The notes below the pieces were generated by a model. The model ran no database searches, was not told the origin of the DNA, and saw only the letters and a program-made list of their open reading frames with translations. A DNA stretch of 64,000 nt from Sapria himalayana (Eukaryota; Streptophyta; Magnoliopsida; Malpighiales; Rafflesiaceae). Position numbers and translations under genes: made by a program. Positions 49,501 through 63,664 of the stretch are shown here, piece after piece. The stretch lies in contig JAREIK010000779.1 in the NCBI GenBank assembly GCA_029783825.1, positions 1 through 64,000 of the forward strand, in the 5' to 3' direction. Positions within the stretch are counted from its first letter, which is position 1; each line of letters opens with the position of its first letter.

Positions 49501-49893
49501 ATCTAGGAAAAATCCGTTGCTAAATTAGCTAGAAAAATATTAAAATTAGCGACAGATTTTTGACTCTAATTTTATTTAGCTAAGGACTATATCCGTCGCT
49601 AAAATTTATTGACAACACTTTAGTTAGGAAATCATCTATCTTTATTTTCGCTTGGCGACGGAAAATCTCATTTATCTTGCTAATTTAGCGAGGGAATTTG
49701 TTTTTTTTAGCAAGAGATTTTTCCGTCGCTAACTTTTTAGCTAAGGACACTATTAGTTGCTATATTTTAGTAAGAAGCACGTTAGATAGGGAACCGATCC
49801 ATCGGTAATCCATCGCTATATTTCATTTAGCGATGGAAAATGCTCATTTATCTAAGGAATTGTCCCTAGCTATATGGGCTTTTTCTTGTAGTG
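49500..49893 (+). repeat. CACTA-B right subterminal repeats and terminal repeat
   Basis: Repeated words TTAGCGACAG, CCGTCGCTAA, GGCGACGGAAA and CCGTCGCTAAC occur in both orientations. The end is CTTTTTCTTGTAGTG at 49,893. Confidence 0.85.
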
Positions 49894-50154
49894 TAGGTTG
49901 TGATCATGATTTTTCGATTATGACTAGTTTTTTTATAAGATGATGATATGAACTAGTTATTATGTTAAGAATTTTTTAAATTGTTGCAACATAATTTATG
50001 TAAGTTCATTGTATTGCTTTTATTTTCAATAATGAACTAAATTAATATTTATTTTTCCAAAGAATGTGTGTTTTTTATTATTATGGTTTCGAATTATTTA
50101 AAATTAAATATATTGCAGTAATTTTTTAATTAATATAAAAAATTTTAAATAAAA
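49894..50154. other. AT-rich spacer
   Basis: No gene or repeat was recognised. It could be the inner part of the CACTA-like end that follows. Confidence 0.35.
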
Positions 50155-50490
50155 AGGTATTTTAGCGATGGATATTAAATTTTAGTGATGGAATATTCCA
50201 TAGCTAAAATGACTCAAAAAGTGTACAAAAATATAAATTAGCGATTGAATGCAACAATCCATTGCTATAATAGCGACGAAAAATTGAATTCAACGATGGG
50301 ATTCTAATTTTCCATCACTATTTTAGCGATGGATTGCAAATATTTATTGCTATTTTAGTGAAGGTTTATTGTAAAACATTGCTAAAATAGAGATGGAAAT
50401 CTAAATCCATCTCTATTTTAGCTACGAAAAATTAAAAATTATCACAAAATAGTGATTGAAAATTAGGATCCGTGGCTACACTTTGTGATG
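50155..50490 (+). mobile_element. CACTA-like subterminal region abutting array 3
   Basis: Words TTTTAGCGATGGA, CCATTGCTA, TAGCGACGAAAAATTG and CCATCTCTATTTTAGCTACG alternate in orientation, a subterminal repeat field like that of CACTA-B with a slightly different motif. The last bases, CATCTCTTTTTCTGT, resemble the inner side of a terminus of the form CTTTTTCTTGTAGTG. The final AGTG is not there; TCTCTCTATG and then TCTA repeats follow. Confidence 0.6.
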
Positions 50491-51671
50491 GAAATCCATC
50501 TCTTTTTCTGTCTCTCTATGTCTACCATTCTATCTAATTATCTATTTGTATATCTATCTATCTATTTATTTGTCTATCTATCTATCTTTTTTCTATCTAT
50601 CTATCTATCTAATTATCTATATATATATATATATCAATCGATCTATCTATCTATAAATCTAAGTATCTATCTATATATCAATATATCTATTTGTCTATCT
50701 ATATATCTATCTATCTATCTATCTATTTATCTATCTGTCAATCAATCAATCAATCTATCTATATGTTTAACTATCTGTCTATATATCTATATATCTAAAT
50801 GTCTATCTATTTTATAACTATCTTTCAATCTTTTTATCTATCTATCTGCCTATCTATTTGTCAATCTATCTAACTATCTTTCTATGTATCTATCTATATA
50901 TCCATCTGTCTATCTATCGATCTTTGTATTTATCTATCTTTCTATATATTTATATATCTATCTATATATATGTTTATTTATCTATCTATCAATCTAACTG
51001 TATATCTATCTATCTTTCTATCTATATATCTAACTTTCTATTTATTTATTTATCTATCTATCTATCTATCTATCTATGTATCTATATATATAGCTAATTA
51101 TCTTTCTATATATTTATCTGTGTATCTATCTGTCTAAATATCTGTTTATCTATCTTCCTACCTATTTATCTCTCTATCTATCTATATATATATATCAATC
51201 TACTATATATCAATCTATATATCTATCGATCTATCTATTTGTCAATCTATCTATCTATTTATCCATATATCTATTAATATATTTTATCTATTTATCTATA
51301 TATATCAATCTATCTATCAATCTATATATCGATCTATCTATCAATCTATATATCATGCCTATCTATATGTCTATCTATCTATCTATCTATCTGTCTATCT
51401 TTTTATCTGTCTATCTAAAAATCAATCTATTTATCAATTAATCAATCAATCTATCTATCTTTCTATATGTCTATCTATATGTCTATCAATTGATAATCTA
51501 TCTTTTTATCTGTTTATGTATATGTCTATCTATTTATATTTCGATCTGTCATTTTATTTCTCAATCTAATTATCTATCAATAAATATGTCTATCTATATT
51601 ACTATATATCTATCTATCAATAAATATATCTTTCTATCTAATTATTTTTTATCTATCTATTTATCTATCAG

Positions 51672-51704
<33 letters not shown>

Positions 51705-54223
51705 TTATCTTTCTATCTATCTATTTGTATATATATTTATCTATCTTCTATGTATCTATCTCTCTATCTCTCTATCTCTCTATCTATCTAACTATCTATC
51801 TATATGTCTACCTATCTGTGTATCTATCTGTCAATCTATAAGTCTATCAATCTATCTATCTATCTATATAGTTGTCTATATAATGATCAATTAATCAATC
51901 TGTCTGTCTATCTATCTGACTATATCTTTAGCTATCTATCTATCTATCTATATGTCAATCTCTCTTTCTATATATGTGACTATCTATCTATATCTCTATC
52001 TATCTATATGTCTATCTATTTATATATATATATATCTATCTGTTTGTCTGTCAATCTATCTATATATCTATATATCGATATATCTAACTATCTATATATA
52101 TGTCTATCTATCTGTCTATCTCTTTATCTATCTATTAATATATCTACCTATTTAACTATCTAACAATCTATTTATCTATCTATTTATCTATCTATTTTTT
52201 TATCAATCAATCAATCTATTTATATTTATCAATCTGTTTATCTATCTATCTATCAATTAATCAATTTGTCTATTTATCTATCTATAAATCTATCTATCAA
52301 TCTGATTATCAATCTTTTTATCAATTTTTCTATCTATCAGTCTATCAAAGAGTTTATCTATATTTATATTAACTATCTATAAATGTATATAAAAATTAGT
52401 CAATCTATCTATCTATCAATTTTTATCTACCTCTCTATTAATTTTTTTTATCTATCTAAAAATATAACTATCATATAATCTATCTATCTTTATTTCTATC
52501 AGTCTATTTGTCTGTCTGTATATATGTCTGACTGTCTATCTATCTATCTATTTATCCTTTTGTTTCTCGGACTATATATCTTTCTAAATGTATTCCTATT
52601 TGTCTATCTATCTATTTTTCTATTTGTCTATCTATCAATCTATCTATATATTTATCTATATCTATTTATAAAGTTATCTATCTATCTCTCTATTTGTTAA
52701 TCTATCTATCTATTTATATATCTTTCAATCAATTTATATATCTATATTTTTATCTAACTTTATAAATATATATATATCTATGTATCTATTTTTCCATCTT
52801 ATGTTTATTAATCATTCTATTTATTTGTCTATTTATTTATCTATTTATTTGTCTATCTATTTTCTATCTATCTATCTATTTATTTACTTATTTGTCTATC
52901 TATTTAATAATTTATCAATATATCTGTGTTTCTATTTGTTATCTATCTATCTATCTACCTATCTAGTTGTCTATCTATCTATCTATTTGTCTATCTATCT
53001 ATTTATCTATCAATTTGTCTATTAATCTGCCTTTTAATTGGTGTATTAATCTGTGTATAAATTTGTCTATAAATCTATCAATCTGTCTATCATTATATCC
53101 ATTAATTTGTCTATCTATCTATCTGCCAATATATATATATATCTATCTATCTTTCTTTCTTTCTTTCTGAATATCAATCTATATATCTATATGTCTATCT
53201 ATATTTCTAACTAACTATTTGTCTGTCTGTCTATATATATGTCTTTCTATCTATTTGTCTAACTCTCTATCTATCTTTATGTCTATAAATCTATCTATCT
53301 ATATATCTATTTATCTATTTGTCTTTCTATCAATCAATCTATCTCTTTGTATATCTAACTCTCTTTCAATCTGTCTATCTATTAGTCTATAATCTATCAA
53401 TTTATCTATCTATCTATTAGTCTATTAATATACAATCTATCTTTCTATCTATCAATCGTTTATTCTATCTATCTATTAATCTATCAATAAATGAATCTAA
53501 AAGACTATTTTTATCTATCTATTTGTCTATCTATCTCTTGATCTATCTATCTATATATCTGTATGTCTATCTATCTATATAAAAATCTATCTTTCTGTGT
53601 GTGTTTTTATTTGTCTATCTATTTATCTTTCTATCTGTCTATATATCTATCTATCTATCTTTTTATCAATCAATCAATCAATTAATCTATCTATCTATGA
53701 ATATGTGAATCATTCTATCAATCAATTTGTTTAACAATCTTTTATCTATTTTTCTATCTATCTGTATGTCTATATATCCATCTTTTTGTCTATCTATCTA
53801 TCTATATATCTGTCATTATATATATTTATCTTTTTGTCTATCTATTTATCTATTTATCTATCTGTCTGTCTATAAATCTATGTATCTATTTGTCTATCAA
53901 TCTATCGATCAATCTATCTATCAAACTATCTATCTATCTATGTATCTATTTAAATGTCTATATATTTGTGTCTATCTTTTTATGTATTTGTTAGTCTGTA
54001 TGCCTACTTCCCTGGCTGTCTACCTATCTGACTATATATCTTTCTATCTGTCTATCTATCTATATATCTTTTTGTTTATCTAACTATCTATTTGTCCATT
54101 TATTTTTAGATTTATTTGTATGTCTATATATTTGTTTGTATGTCTATATGTTTATCTATCTACCTATCTTTCTATTTATTTATCTATCTAATTATCTATC
54201 TATCTATTTGTCTATCTATCTAT

Positions 54224-54293
54224 CAATATATTTTCTATATATCTGTCTATCTATCTATCAATATATTTTCTATATATCTGTCTATCTATCTAT
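54224..54293 (+). repeat. 35-bp tandem duplication in array 3
   Basis: A unit starting CAATATATTTTCTATATATC at 54,224 is repeated exactly from 54,259. The period of 35 is not a multiple of four, so it breaks tetranucleotide register. Confidence 0.85.
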
Positions 54294-56744
54294 CTATTAG
54301 CATGTCAGTTTGTCTATCTATTTATTTATCTATTTGTCTATCTATCTGTCTATCTAATTTTCATTATTTCTGTCTATCTATTTGTCTAATTATTTGTTTA
54401 AAAATCTATTGATCTATTTGTTACTCTATCTATCTATATATCAATCTTTATATATAATTATCTATCTATCAGTTAATCAATCTGTCTTTTTATCTTTTAC
54501 ATCAACTTGCTTATCAATCTATTTATAAATATATTTATTTGTTAGTCTATTAATCTATCTATCTATCAATTGATCAATCAATCTATCAATTAATCAATCA
54601 ATTTGTCTATCAATCTATCAATCATTCTATTAATCAATATGTCTAACAATCTGTTTATCAATTTGTCTAACAATTTGTTTATCAATTTGTCTTTCTTTGT
54701 GCCAATCTATTTATCTATATATATCTATCTATCAATTTATATATTCATCTATCTATTAATCTATCTTTCTTTCTTTCCATCTTTCTATATGTCTGTCTGT
54801 CTGTCTATTTATCTATATGTTTATTTATTTGTCTGACTAATTATCTATATGTCTATATATCTATATATATATATATATCTATTTATCTTTATATAAGTTT
54901 ATCTTTCTATCTACCATTCTATCTATCTTTATATCTATCTTTCTATCTATATATTTATCTATATATCTATCTATCTATCTATTTGTCTATCTATCTGTCT
55001 ATCTATCTATCTATCTGTATATCCATTTATCTGTCTATCAATCTTTCTAACTATTTGTCTATGATTCTATCAATCTATCGATCTATCAATCTAGCTATCT
55101 GCCTGTCAATCTATCTTTCTATCTATTTATCTCTCTACCTATTTGTTTATGATTCTATCAATTTGTCAATCTATCAGTATATCAATCAATCTATCTATCT
55201 ATCTATATACATATATTTCTATCTATCTATCTTTCTATTTGTCTGTCTATCAATCAATGAATGAAATGATCTATTTATCTATCTATCTATTTTTCTATCT
55301 ATCTATCTATCTATTAATGTATCTATTTTTCTATCTACCTATCTATCTATCTATATATCTATTTTTCTATCTGTTTATCTATATGTCAAAATTTTTGTTT
55401 ATATTTATGTCAATATTTCTTTTTGTCTATCTATATATCACTCTATTAATTGGGCTGTCTATCAGTCTATCTATTGATCAATCTCTCTATCTATCTATCT
55501 ATATGTCTATATATCTATATATCTAACAATTTATATATCTTTCTTTTTATCAATCAATCTATCTATTTAACTATAAATCAATCTATCTATCTATCAATCA
55601 ATCTATCTATCTATCAATATACTTATCTATTTGTTTATCTAGCTGTACATCAGTAATTATATAAATCAAACTATCTATTTGCTTATAAATCTATCTATCT
55701 ATATTTTTTAAATCTAACTATCTGTCTACCAATCTATCTGTCAATCTGTTAGTCTTTTTATATCTCTATCTATCTATATATATGTCAATCTATCTATGTA
55801 TCTATATACTTGTATATCTATCAATCTATATATTTAACTATCTATCCGTCTTTTTATCTATCCATCTATTTGTCTATTTATCTATCTATCTGTCTGTATG
55901 TTTTGTACATCTATTTATCTATCAATATCTCTATCTAAGTGTCAATCAATCTGTCTATCAATCTCTCTATCTATCAATATATCTATCAATTTGTAAATTT
56001 ATTAATTTATCTATCTATCTGCCTATATATTTGTCTATCAATATATCTATCTATCTATATTTAGATTTCTATCTTTCTATATATCTATTTGTCCATATAT
56101 TTGTCTATCTATCTATATATATGTCGATGTATATATTTATCTATCTGTCTATTTATTTATATATCAATCTAACTATCTATCTATCTATTTATCTTACTAT
56201 CTATCTATCTATCTGTATACCTATTTGTCTATCAATCTATCTATCTATTAGTCTATCTTATATCTATATGTCTATATTTTGTATATATTTCTATCAATCT
56301 ATCTATCTATGTTTCTATCTATTTTTCTTTCTTTTAATTTGTTTATCTATCTATTTATTTTCTATTTATTTTTTTATTTGTCTATCTATCTTTTTGTGTA
56401 TCTATCTCTCTATCTATCTGTATATCTAACTATCTATATATCATTCTGTATATCTATCTATTTATCAGTCTATTAGTCTGTCTATCTATCTAAATATCTA
56501 TTTGTCTATCTATTTATTTATCTATCTTTTATTAATTAATCTATCTATCTATTTATCAATAAATTGATCAGTCTTTCTATCATTCTAAAGATCAAACTAA
56601 ATATCAACCTGTCTATTTATCTATCTATCTTTCAGTCTCTCTAATTATATATTAGTCTGTCTATCTTTTTATCTATGTATATATTAGTATTTTTGTCAAT
56701 CTATCTATTTTTATATATATCTATCTATTCTATTTAACTTTCTA

Positions 56745-56777
<33 letters not shown>

Positions 56778-57636
56778 TTCTATTTATCTATCTATCTATC
56801 TATATTTTTATCTATATATCTATCTATATGTCTATCTATCTGTCAATCAATCAATCAATCTATCTATCTATATGTGAATCTATCAGCCTATTTATCTATC
56901 TATATATTGATCAATCTGCCTATCTACTTATCTATCTATATGTCTTTTTATGTATTCATCTATATATCTATTTTTTAAATATATATATGTGTATCTATTT
57001 GTCTACTAATCTTTTTATTTATTTGTCTATCTATTTGTTTATATATCTATCTATCTAATTGTCTAACTATATATCTATCTATCTATCTATACATCCATCT
57101 ATTTGTCAATTTATTTGTCTTTCTATCTGCTTATCTATCTATCTATCTATTTCTTTATCTATATATCTATCTATCTAATAATTTGTCAATTTATCTATTT
57201 ATCTGTGAATCTATTTATATATCTATCTATCAATCTATCTGTCTCTCTAACAATCAATCTATCTTTCTATCAATCTATCTTTCTATCAATCTATCTTTTC
57301 AAAATATCTATCAATATCTCCATCAATATTCTAATAATCTACCAATTTACTCACTATCTATATATCTATATTTTTGTCAATCAAACTATTTATCAATCTA
57401 TATATCTATCTATATAACTCATATGTCTATCTATCTATCTTTCTATCTATCTATATATCTATCTATTTGTTTATTTATCTATCTATCTATCTATAAATCT
57501 TTTTATCTTTTTATCTATTTATCTATCTGTCTATCTATATATTTATCTATCTTTCTGTCTATCTGTCTATTTATTTATTTATCTATCTGTCTATCTATTC
57601 ATCTATCTATCTATCTAATAAAATACAGATCTATAA

Positions 57637-57670
<34 letters not shown>

Positions 57671-57694
57671 ATCTATCTATGTATCTATCTATCT

Positions 57695-60600
57695 GTCTAT
57701 CTGTCTTTTATCAATCTGTCTTTTTATCAATAAATCAATCAATCTATCTATCAATTTATCTATAAATTTTCTATCATTCTTTCTATCAATCTATCTATTT
57801 AAATTTCTATAAATTTCTCTCTATATGTCTATTTATCAATCATTTTTTTATCTGTGTATCTATATACCTTACTTTTGTTTGACTATCTATCTGTCTATCT
57901 ATCTATCTATCTATCTATTAGTCTATCTATCTATGTATCAGTCATTCTATCTATTTGTATATCTATATGTCTATCTATCTATGTATCTATCTAACTATTT
58001 GTCTGTCTGACTTTTTATATATATGTCTATCTAACTAACTATCTATGTGTCTATTTATCTGCATATGTATTTCTTTATTTATTTATCTATCTATCTAACT
58101 ATATGTCTATCTATCTCTCTATTATTCTATCTATATATCAATCTTTCTGACTATCTATCTATCTATCAATTTGGAAATCAATCAATCAATGAATCTTTCT
58201 ATGAATCTGTCTATCAATCTATTTGCTTTTCTATATATTTTTTTGTTTGTCTATTTCTATATTTGTCTATCATTTTATGTGACTATTTGTTTTTTTATCT
58301 ATCTATCTATATACCTACCTGCCTGATTGTCTGCTTGCCAAACTACTTGCTCGTCTATCTATTTGTCTACCTTTCTATTTATCTATTTTATTATCTATAT
58401 GTATATATATTTGTCTGTCAATCAATCTATCGGGTTGTCTATCTATCTTTCAATATATTTATTTCTTTATCTATATATATCTATCTATCTATCTATCAGT
58501 CTATCTATCAGTCTATCTACTCATCTATCTATCTGTCATTCTATCTATCTATTTATCTATCTATCTATATATATGTCTGTCTATCTGTCAATTAATATAT
58601 CTATTTATCTATTTATTTATCATTCTATCTATCTGTCTATCTACATATCTATCTATCTCTCTCTATATATCTATTACTATTTATATCTATCTAACAGCAT
58701 ATCAGACTTTCTATCCGTGTCTATCTATTTTTATATCTATCGATCTTTATATTTTTTTTATCTATCTATCTGTCTAACTATCTGTCTATCTATCTATCTT
58801 TATATATATTTATATATATATATATATATATATATCTATGTATCTATCTATCTATCTATATACCTATATGTTAGTTTATATTTATATCTATATATCTATC
58901 TATCTATCTATATTTCTGTCTATTTATCTGTCTGTCTATCTATCTACCTATCGATCAATCTATTTCTCTATCTGTCTATTTGTCTATCTATATGTCTATC
59001 TATCTATCTAAATATCAGTCTAATAATTTATTTATATATCTGTCTATCTATCTATATATTAGTCTAATAATCTATATAAATATCTATATATTTATCTATC
59101 TCTCTATCTAACCATTTGTCTATCTATATATCTGTCTAACTATATGTTTATCTATATTTCTATCATTCTATTTATGTCTATGTCTATCAATAAATGAATA
59201 TATCTATCAATCTATTTATCTATCTATCTATATATATTTTTATCTATCTATCTATCTATCTGTCTTTTTATCAATCAATCTATCTATCTATCAATTAAGC
59301 TATAAATCTTTCTATCATTATTTCTATCAATCTATCTATTTAACTTTCTATAAATTTCTCTCTATATGTCTATTTATCAATCTTTTTTTTATTTGTGTAT
59401 CTATCTACCTTACTTTTTGTTTGACTATCTATATGTCTATCTATGTATCTATCTATCAGTCTATCTATCTATGTATCAGTCATTCTGTCTATTTGTATAT
59501 TTATATGTCTATCTATCTATGTATCTATCTATCTATGTATCTATCTAACTATTTGTCTATCTGACTTTTTATTAATCTATCTATCTAACTAACTATCTAT
59601 GTGTCTATTTATTTGCAAATGTATTTCTTTATTTGTTTAACTATCTATCTAAGTATATGTCTATCTATCTTTTTGTTAATCTATCTATCTATCAATCTTT
59701 CTGACTATCTATCTACCAATCAATTTGTCAATCAATCATTCTATGAATCTATCTATCAATCTATTTGCTTGTCTATATATATTTTTGCTTGTCTATCTAT
59801 TTGTTTGCTTGTCTATTTCTATATTTGTCTATCATTCTATGTGACTATATATTTTATATCTATCTGTATACCTACCTACCTGATTGTCTGCCTCCCAAAC
59901 TACTTGCCCGTCTATATATTTGTCTAACTTTCTATTTATCTATTTTATTATCAATATGTATATATATTTGTCTGTCAATATATCTGTTGGTTTGTCTATC
60001 TATCTTTCAATATATATATTTCTCTAACTATATATATTTATATATTTATCTCTCTATCTATCTATCAGTCTATCTATATGTCTATCTACTCATCTATCTA
60101 TCTATCTGTCATTCTATCTATCTATCTATATGTATGTCTATCTATCTGTCAATTAATATATTTATTTATCTATTTATTTATCATTCTATCTATCTGTCTA
60201 TCTACATATCGATCTATCTCTCTCTATATCTATTACTATTTATATCTGTTTAACAGCATATCTAACTTTCTATCTATGTGTCTATCTATTTTTATATCTA
60301 TCGATCTTTATATTTTCCTATCTATCTATCTATCTGTCTATCTATCTATCTATCTTTATATACCTATATGTTAGTCTATATTTATATCTATATATCTATC
60401 TATTTATATTTCTGTCTATTTATCTGTCTGTCTATCTATCGATGTATCTATTTTTCTATCTGTCTATCTATCTATCTAACTATCTAAATATCAGTCTAAT
60501 AATCTATTTATATTTCTATCTATCTATCTATCTATATATTAGTCTAATAATCTATATAAATATCTATATATCTATATATATCTATCTCTCTATCTATCCC

Positions 60601-60740
60601 TTTGTCTATCTATATATCTATCTAACAATATGTTTATCTATATTTCTATCATTCTATTTATCTGTATGTCTATCAATAAATGAATATATCTGTCAATCAA
60701 TCTATCTATCTATCTATATATATTTTTATCTATCTATCTA
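57695..60740 (+). repeat. Tandem duplication, about 1.5-kb unit, in array 3
   Basis: Two adjacent copies, about 57,695-59,245 and 59,255-60,740. Shared non-TCTA landmarks occur in the same order: TTTCTATAAATTTCTCTCTA (57,804 and 59,345), TGATTGTCTGC (58,324 and 59,882), ATAATCTATATAAATATCTA (59,065 and 60,546), CTATCAATAAATGAATATATC (59,185 and 60,668). Offsets fall from about 1,555 to about 1,485 along the unit, reflecting indels. Identity looks high but imperfect, so the event is moderately old. Confidence 0.85.
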
Positions 60741-60788
60741 TCTATCTATCTGTATATCTATATGTTTATCTATCTTTTTATCTCTTTA

Positions 60789-60794
<6 letters not shown>

Positions 60795-60873
<79 letters not shown>
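60795..60873. repeat. Long (TA)n-(TG)n tract
   Basis: About 70 bases of pure TA followed by a short TG run. It lies near the right end of the second 1.5-kb copy and has no equivalent of this length in the first. The minus-strand open frame through it is an artefact. Confidence 0.92.
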
Positions 60874-61320
60874 CTATCTATAAATCTTGTTATCAATTTG
60901 AATATGTATCTATCTATTATCAATCTATCTATCAAACTATCTATCAATCTTTCTATCAATCTTTCTATCAATTTAACTATCAAAATTTATATCCATCTAT
61001 ATATATATAGGTTTATTTATTTGTCTATCAAATAATCGATCAATATATATATATATATATATATATCTATATATCTATTTATCTCTCCATATGTCTATCT
61101 GTCTTTTTGACTATCAATCTATATATCTATGTGCCTATCAATCTATTTATCTATCTATCTATCTAGCTATCTATTTGTTTTTCTATATATTTGTCTATTT
61201 ACCTATATATCTAACTATCTATCTATATGTCTATCAATATTTTCATCTATATGGAAAACTATTTGTTTATCTATATGTCTATCTATCTATCTGTTTGTCT
61301 ATCTATTTGTCTTTCATTAA

Positions 61321-63224
61321 AATAAAATAATTCTATAATATATATCTATAAACAGGTAGACTAATAGACAAAGTAGTGTGTATATACTTGTATGCATGCA
61401 TATACTACTGTACACCCACACAAACATACACATATACCTATAAACATAATGTATTTTTAAAGTTACACATGAAACTATTGTGTGTGTGTGTGTGTGTGTA
61501 TGTAAATGTATTTAAAATTTTTTGATTTTGAAAATTTAATTAAAATAAAATATTATATATTGTACACAATGTATAAAATATTATAAATTTTTATATTTAA
61601 AACAAATATTTGTATGTGTGTGTGTGTATATATGCGTGCGTGCATGTGTGTGTGAAGCATATTAATGTGTAAAATGAAATTATGAATTAAATATATGAGC
61701 TTCTATTTTATTCAAATAGTTGTTTTTTAATATTTTTATTAAAATAACTATCATTATACTAATATAAATAAATGAAGTTGGCATATTTGTAAATTATTTT
61801 ATTTTTACGATCATGTTAATATTGAAAATATAGTTCATAAATAGATAATATTGTTTTTGTTTTTCTATATAATTTTTTTTTAAATATTAAAGTCTATGAT
61901 AACTTTTTACCTGTTATTTATTGTTTTTAATAAATTTTTAGAAACATTTAAATTCAAACAAATATAATATAGTGCATATAAATAAATGTTTTTAATGTTT
62001 CTTAAAAAATCATTTATTTCTTTAATTATGTTCAAACAAAACAGATTACCATATAAATATATGAGTAAATTTTTCTACAATTAATTATTTTTTTTATTTT
62101 ATTCAAAATATATAAATGACCATATAAATATATGACTTTGTTTTTTTAAATAATTATTTATTTTTTTGTTTTTCAAATTGAATACATGACAATGTTTTAT
62201 TTCTATAATTAATAAATACATTTCAAACATTGTTTATTTATAATAAATATAACATACTGCATATTATGAGGTGCAATTTTTATTTTGTAAATAAATTTTA
62301 TTTTTAAAGTTTTATCTTTGTAAAATGAAACTACATCATATATATATTTTAAAAATTTTTTATAATATTTATTTCACAGACATAATGTTATTTGTTTTGA
62401 AATTTACAACATAAATTTTAACAAATGAACATTTTATTAGATATCAAATTTAGTTAAATGATATTAATTGAAACAAAAATACAAACCCTAAACATTTTAA
62501 AGCTTAGAGATTAATACAAACTTATAAAAATACAATAAAAATATATTTAAGGTTGAAAAAAGAAATTTTAAGTTCCTAAAATATTTGCGAAAATGATAAA
62601 GATTTATACAATATCCAAAAAAACAAGTATGAATGAGATGAATGATATGAATGGATATTAAGTTTCTGAAGCATGTAGTTATACATGTTGTAGATGTAGT
62701 TATATATAATGGACACCAATAAAAATTTAGGGTTACTCCTAATGACCTAACCTGATCCAGAATCTTATTTGAGTATGATTTCCACCTCATATTGGTCTCA
62801 CTACATCCATTCTTAAGTTTGATTTGTTGGGATAATGGTAGAAAGCTGTGTTCATAGGTTTGAGGATCTTGAAAATGTCTAGTTCTTATTAAAATTTGCA
62901 TTCTAATAATTTTAAAATATGAGTGTGTACTCTTGCTTTTCAGGCATTCTTTGCATGTGCTTCTTATTAAAGTGAAAAAAAATAGTCTTGTTTTGCATTT
63001 TTTTTTTTAAATAAAACAATAATTAAAAGAAGGATTCTACTGGTAGAAGTTGATGATCACTCCAATTGGGGCTCCTTCATTTTTCGAAGCCTTCATGTTC
63101 AATACGATGGTTGATGTTCGTGCCGAGGTGGATCATTTTCATTCTTCATCAATAACGTATCAAGGTCTAGACTTAAGGTGGGTCATTATTTTTTATTTAT
63201 GTTTTTTTATCTTAGGAAGGTGTG
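61321..63224. other. AT-rich stretch, no gene recognised
   Basis: Begins with a switch from TCTA to a few TAGA words (61,350-61,370), then (TG)n tracts (61,480-61,499 and about 61,613-61,655), then AT-rich sequence. Open frames at 62,497-62,901 (minus) and 63,050-63,244 (plus) have no family I can name. It may be the inner region of a CACTA-B relative, since a tail of that family follows. Confidence 0.45.
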
Positions 63225-63664
63225 AAATAGAAACATGGCTATGATTTCTTCACTGGTGACCAGAGGAGCAAGGGGAGAGAAAGGAATGTCAATTTCATGA
63301 ATAGATTATACTTTATGCAATGTTGTTAGATGTATTGATGAAGATGTAATAAAATTTTGTTATGTTTTTGTTTTAACAATATAATATATAATATCAAAAA
63401 AATTTATTAATTGCTTTTATATTTTATTAATTATAAATTATGGTTTATAGTTTACGTCTTTATTCAATTTGATAAAAAAATATAAAATTATTTAATTAAA
63501 ATATTTTAAAATAATTAAATTCTGAAAATAGTTTTGAAATTAAAATAGCTAGGGAAATAATCCATTGCTAAATTAGCAAGGGAAAAATCCAATGCTAATT
63601 TAGCTAGGGAATTTTTCCTAGCTAATTTTGCTGGGGAAATCTTAAATTTAGCAACGAATTTTTC
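63225..63664 (+). mobile_element. CACTA-B tail, copy 3, cut by array 4
   Basis: The series TTCTTCACTGGTGACCAGAGG, AAGGGGAGAGAAAGGAATG, TTATACTTTATGCAATG, and then TTTTGAAATTAAAATAGCTA matches copy 2 (49,190-49,500). It is followed by TAGCTAGGGA and TAGCAAGGG subterminal motifs. The match stops after TTTAGCAACGAATTTTT (63,648-63,664). From there TCTA/TAGA repeat replaces the remaining subterminal region and terminus seen in CACTA-B. Confidence 0.75.

Larger units (their letters stand above)
46724..49893 (+). mobile_element. CACTA-B: 3' part of a second CACTA family
   Basis: Remains of a plus-strand CACTA element. It contains a TNPA-like pseudogene, two copies of a 3' tail, a GC-rich trinucleotide block, subterminal TAGCGACGGA/CCGTCGCTAA repeats (about 49,500-49,860), and a clear right terminus. 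On the minus strand that terminus reads CACTACAAGAAAAAGCCC from 49,893. The left end and a tnp2-like gene were not found; array 2 lies where they would be expected. The family differs from CACTA-A in subterminal motif but shares TAGCTAGGGA with CACTA-C. Confidence 0.75.
50491..61320 (+). repeat. Giant degenerate TCTA (GATA) array 3
   Basis: About 10.8 kb of TCTA-type repeats on the plus strand, similar in texture to array 1, with TCAA, TGTC, TTTA and CAAT variants. It starts directly at the CACTA-like end above and fades out near 61,320 into AT-rich DNA. Internal (TA)n tracts (about 57,638-57,668, 58,811-58,834, 60,795-60,873) and larger duplications are present. Open frames are repeat artefacts. 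Confidence 0.96.

Noticed and set aside
60786..60983. Minus-strand frame with regular Ile/Tyr and Leu-Ile-Glu-Arg repeats
   Set aside because: It is formed by a (TA)n tract followed by CAAT/TCTA repeats, so it is not a gene.
719..61330. Many long open frames of Tyr/Leu/Ser/Ile-rich protein in the TCTA arrays
   Set aside because: Read in any frame, TCTA gives Tyr-Leu-Ser-Ile with no stop, while the complement contains TAG. Openness is a property of the repeat. There is no domain or codon-level constraint.
62497..63244. Possible small genes near the right end
   Set aside because: No recognisable domain; AT-rich surroundings and loss of similarity across the frames make chance likely.
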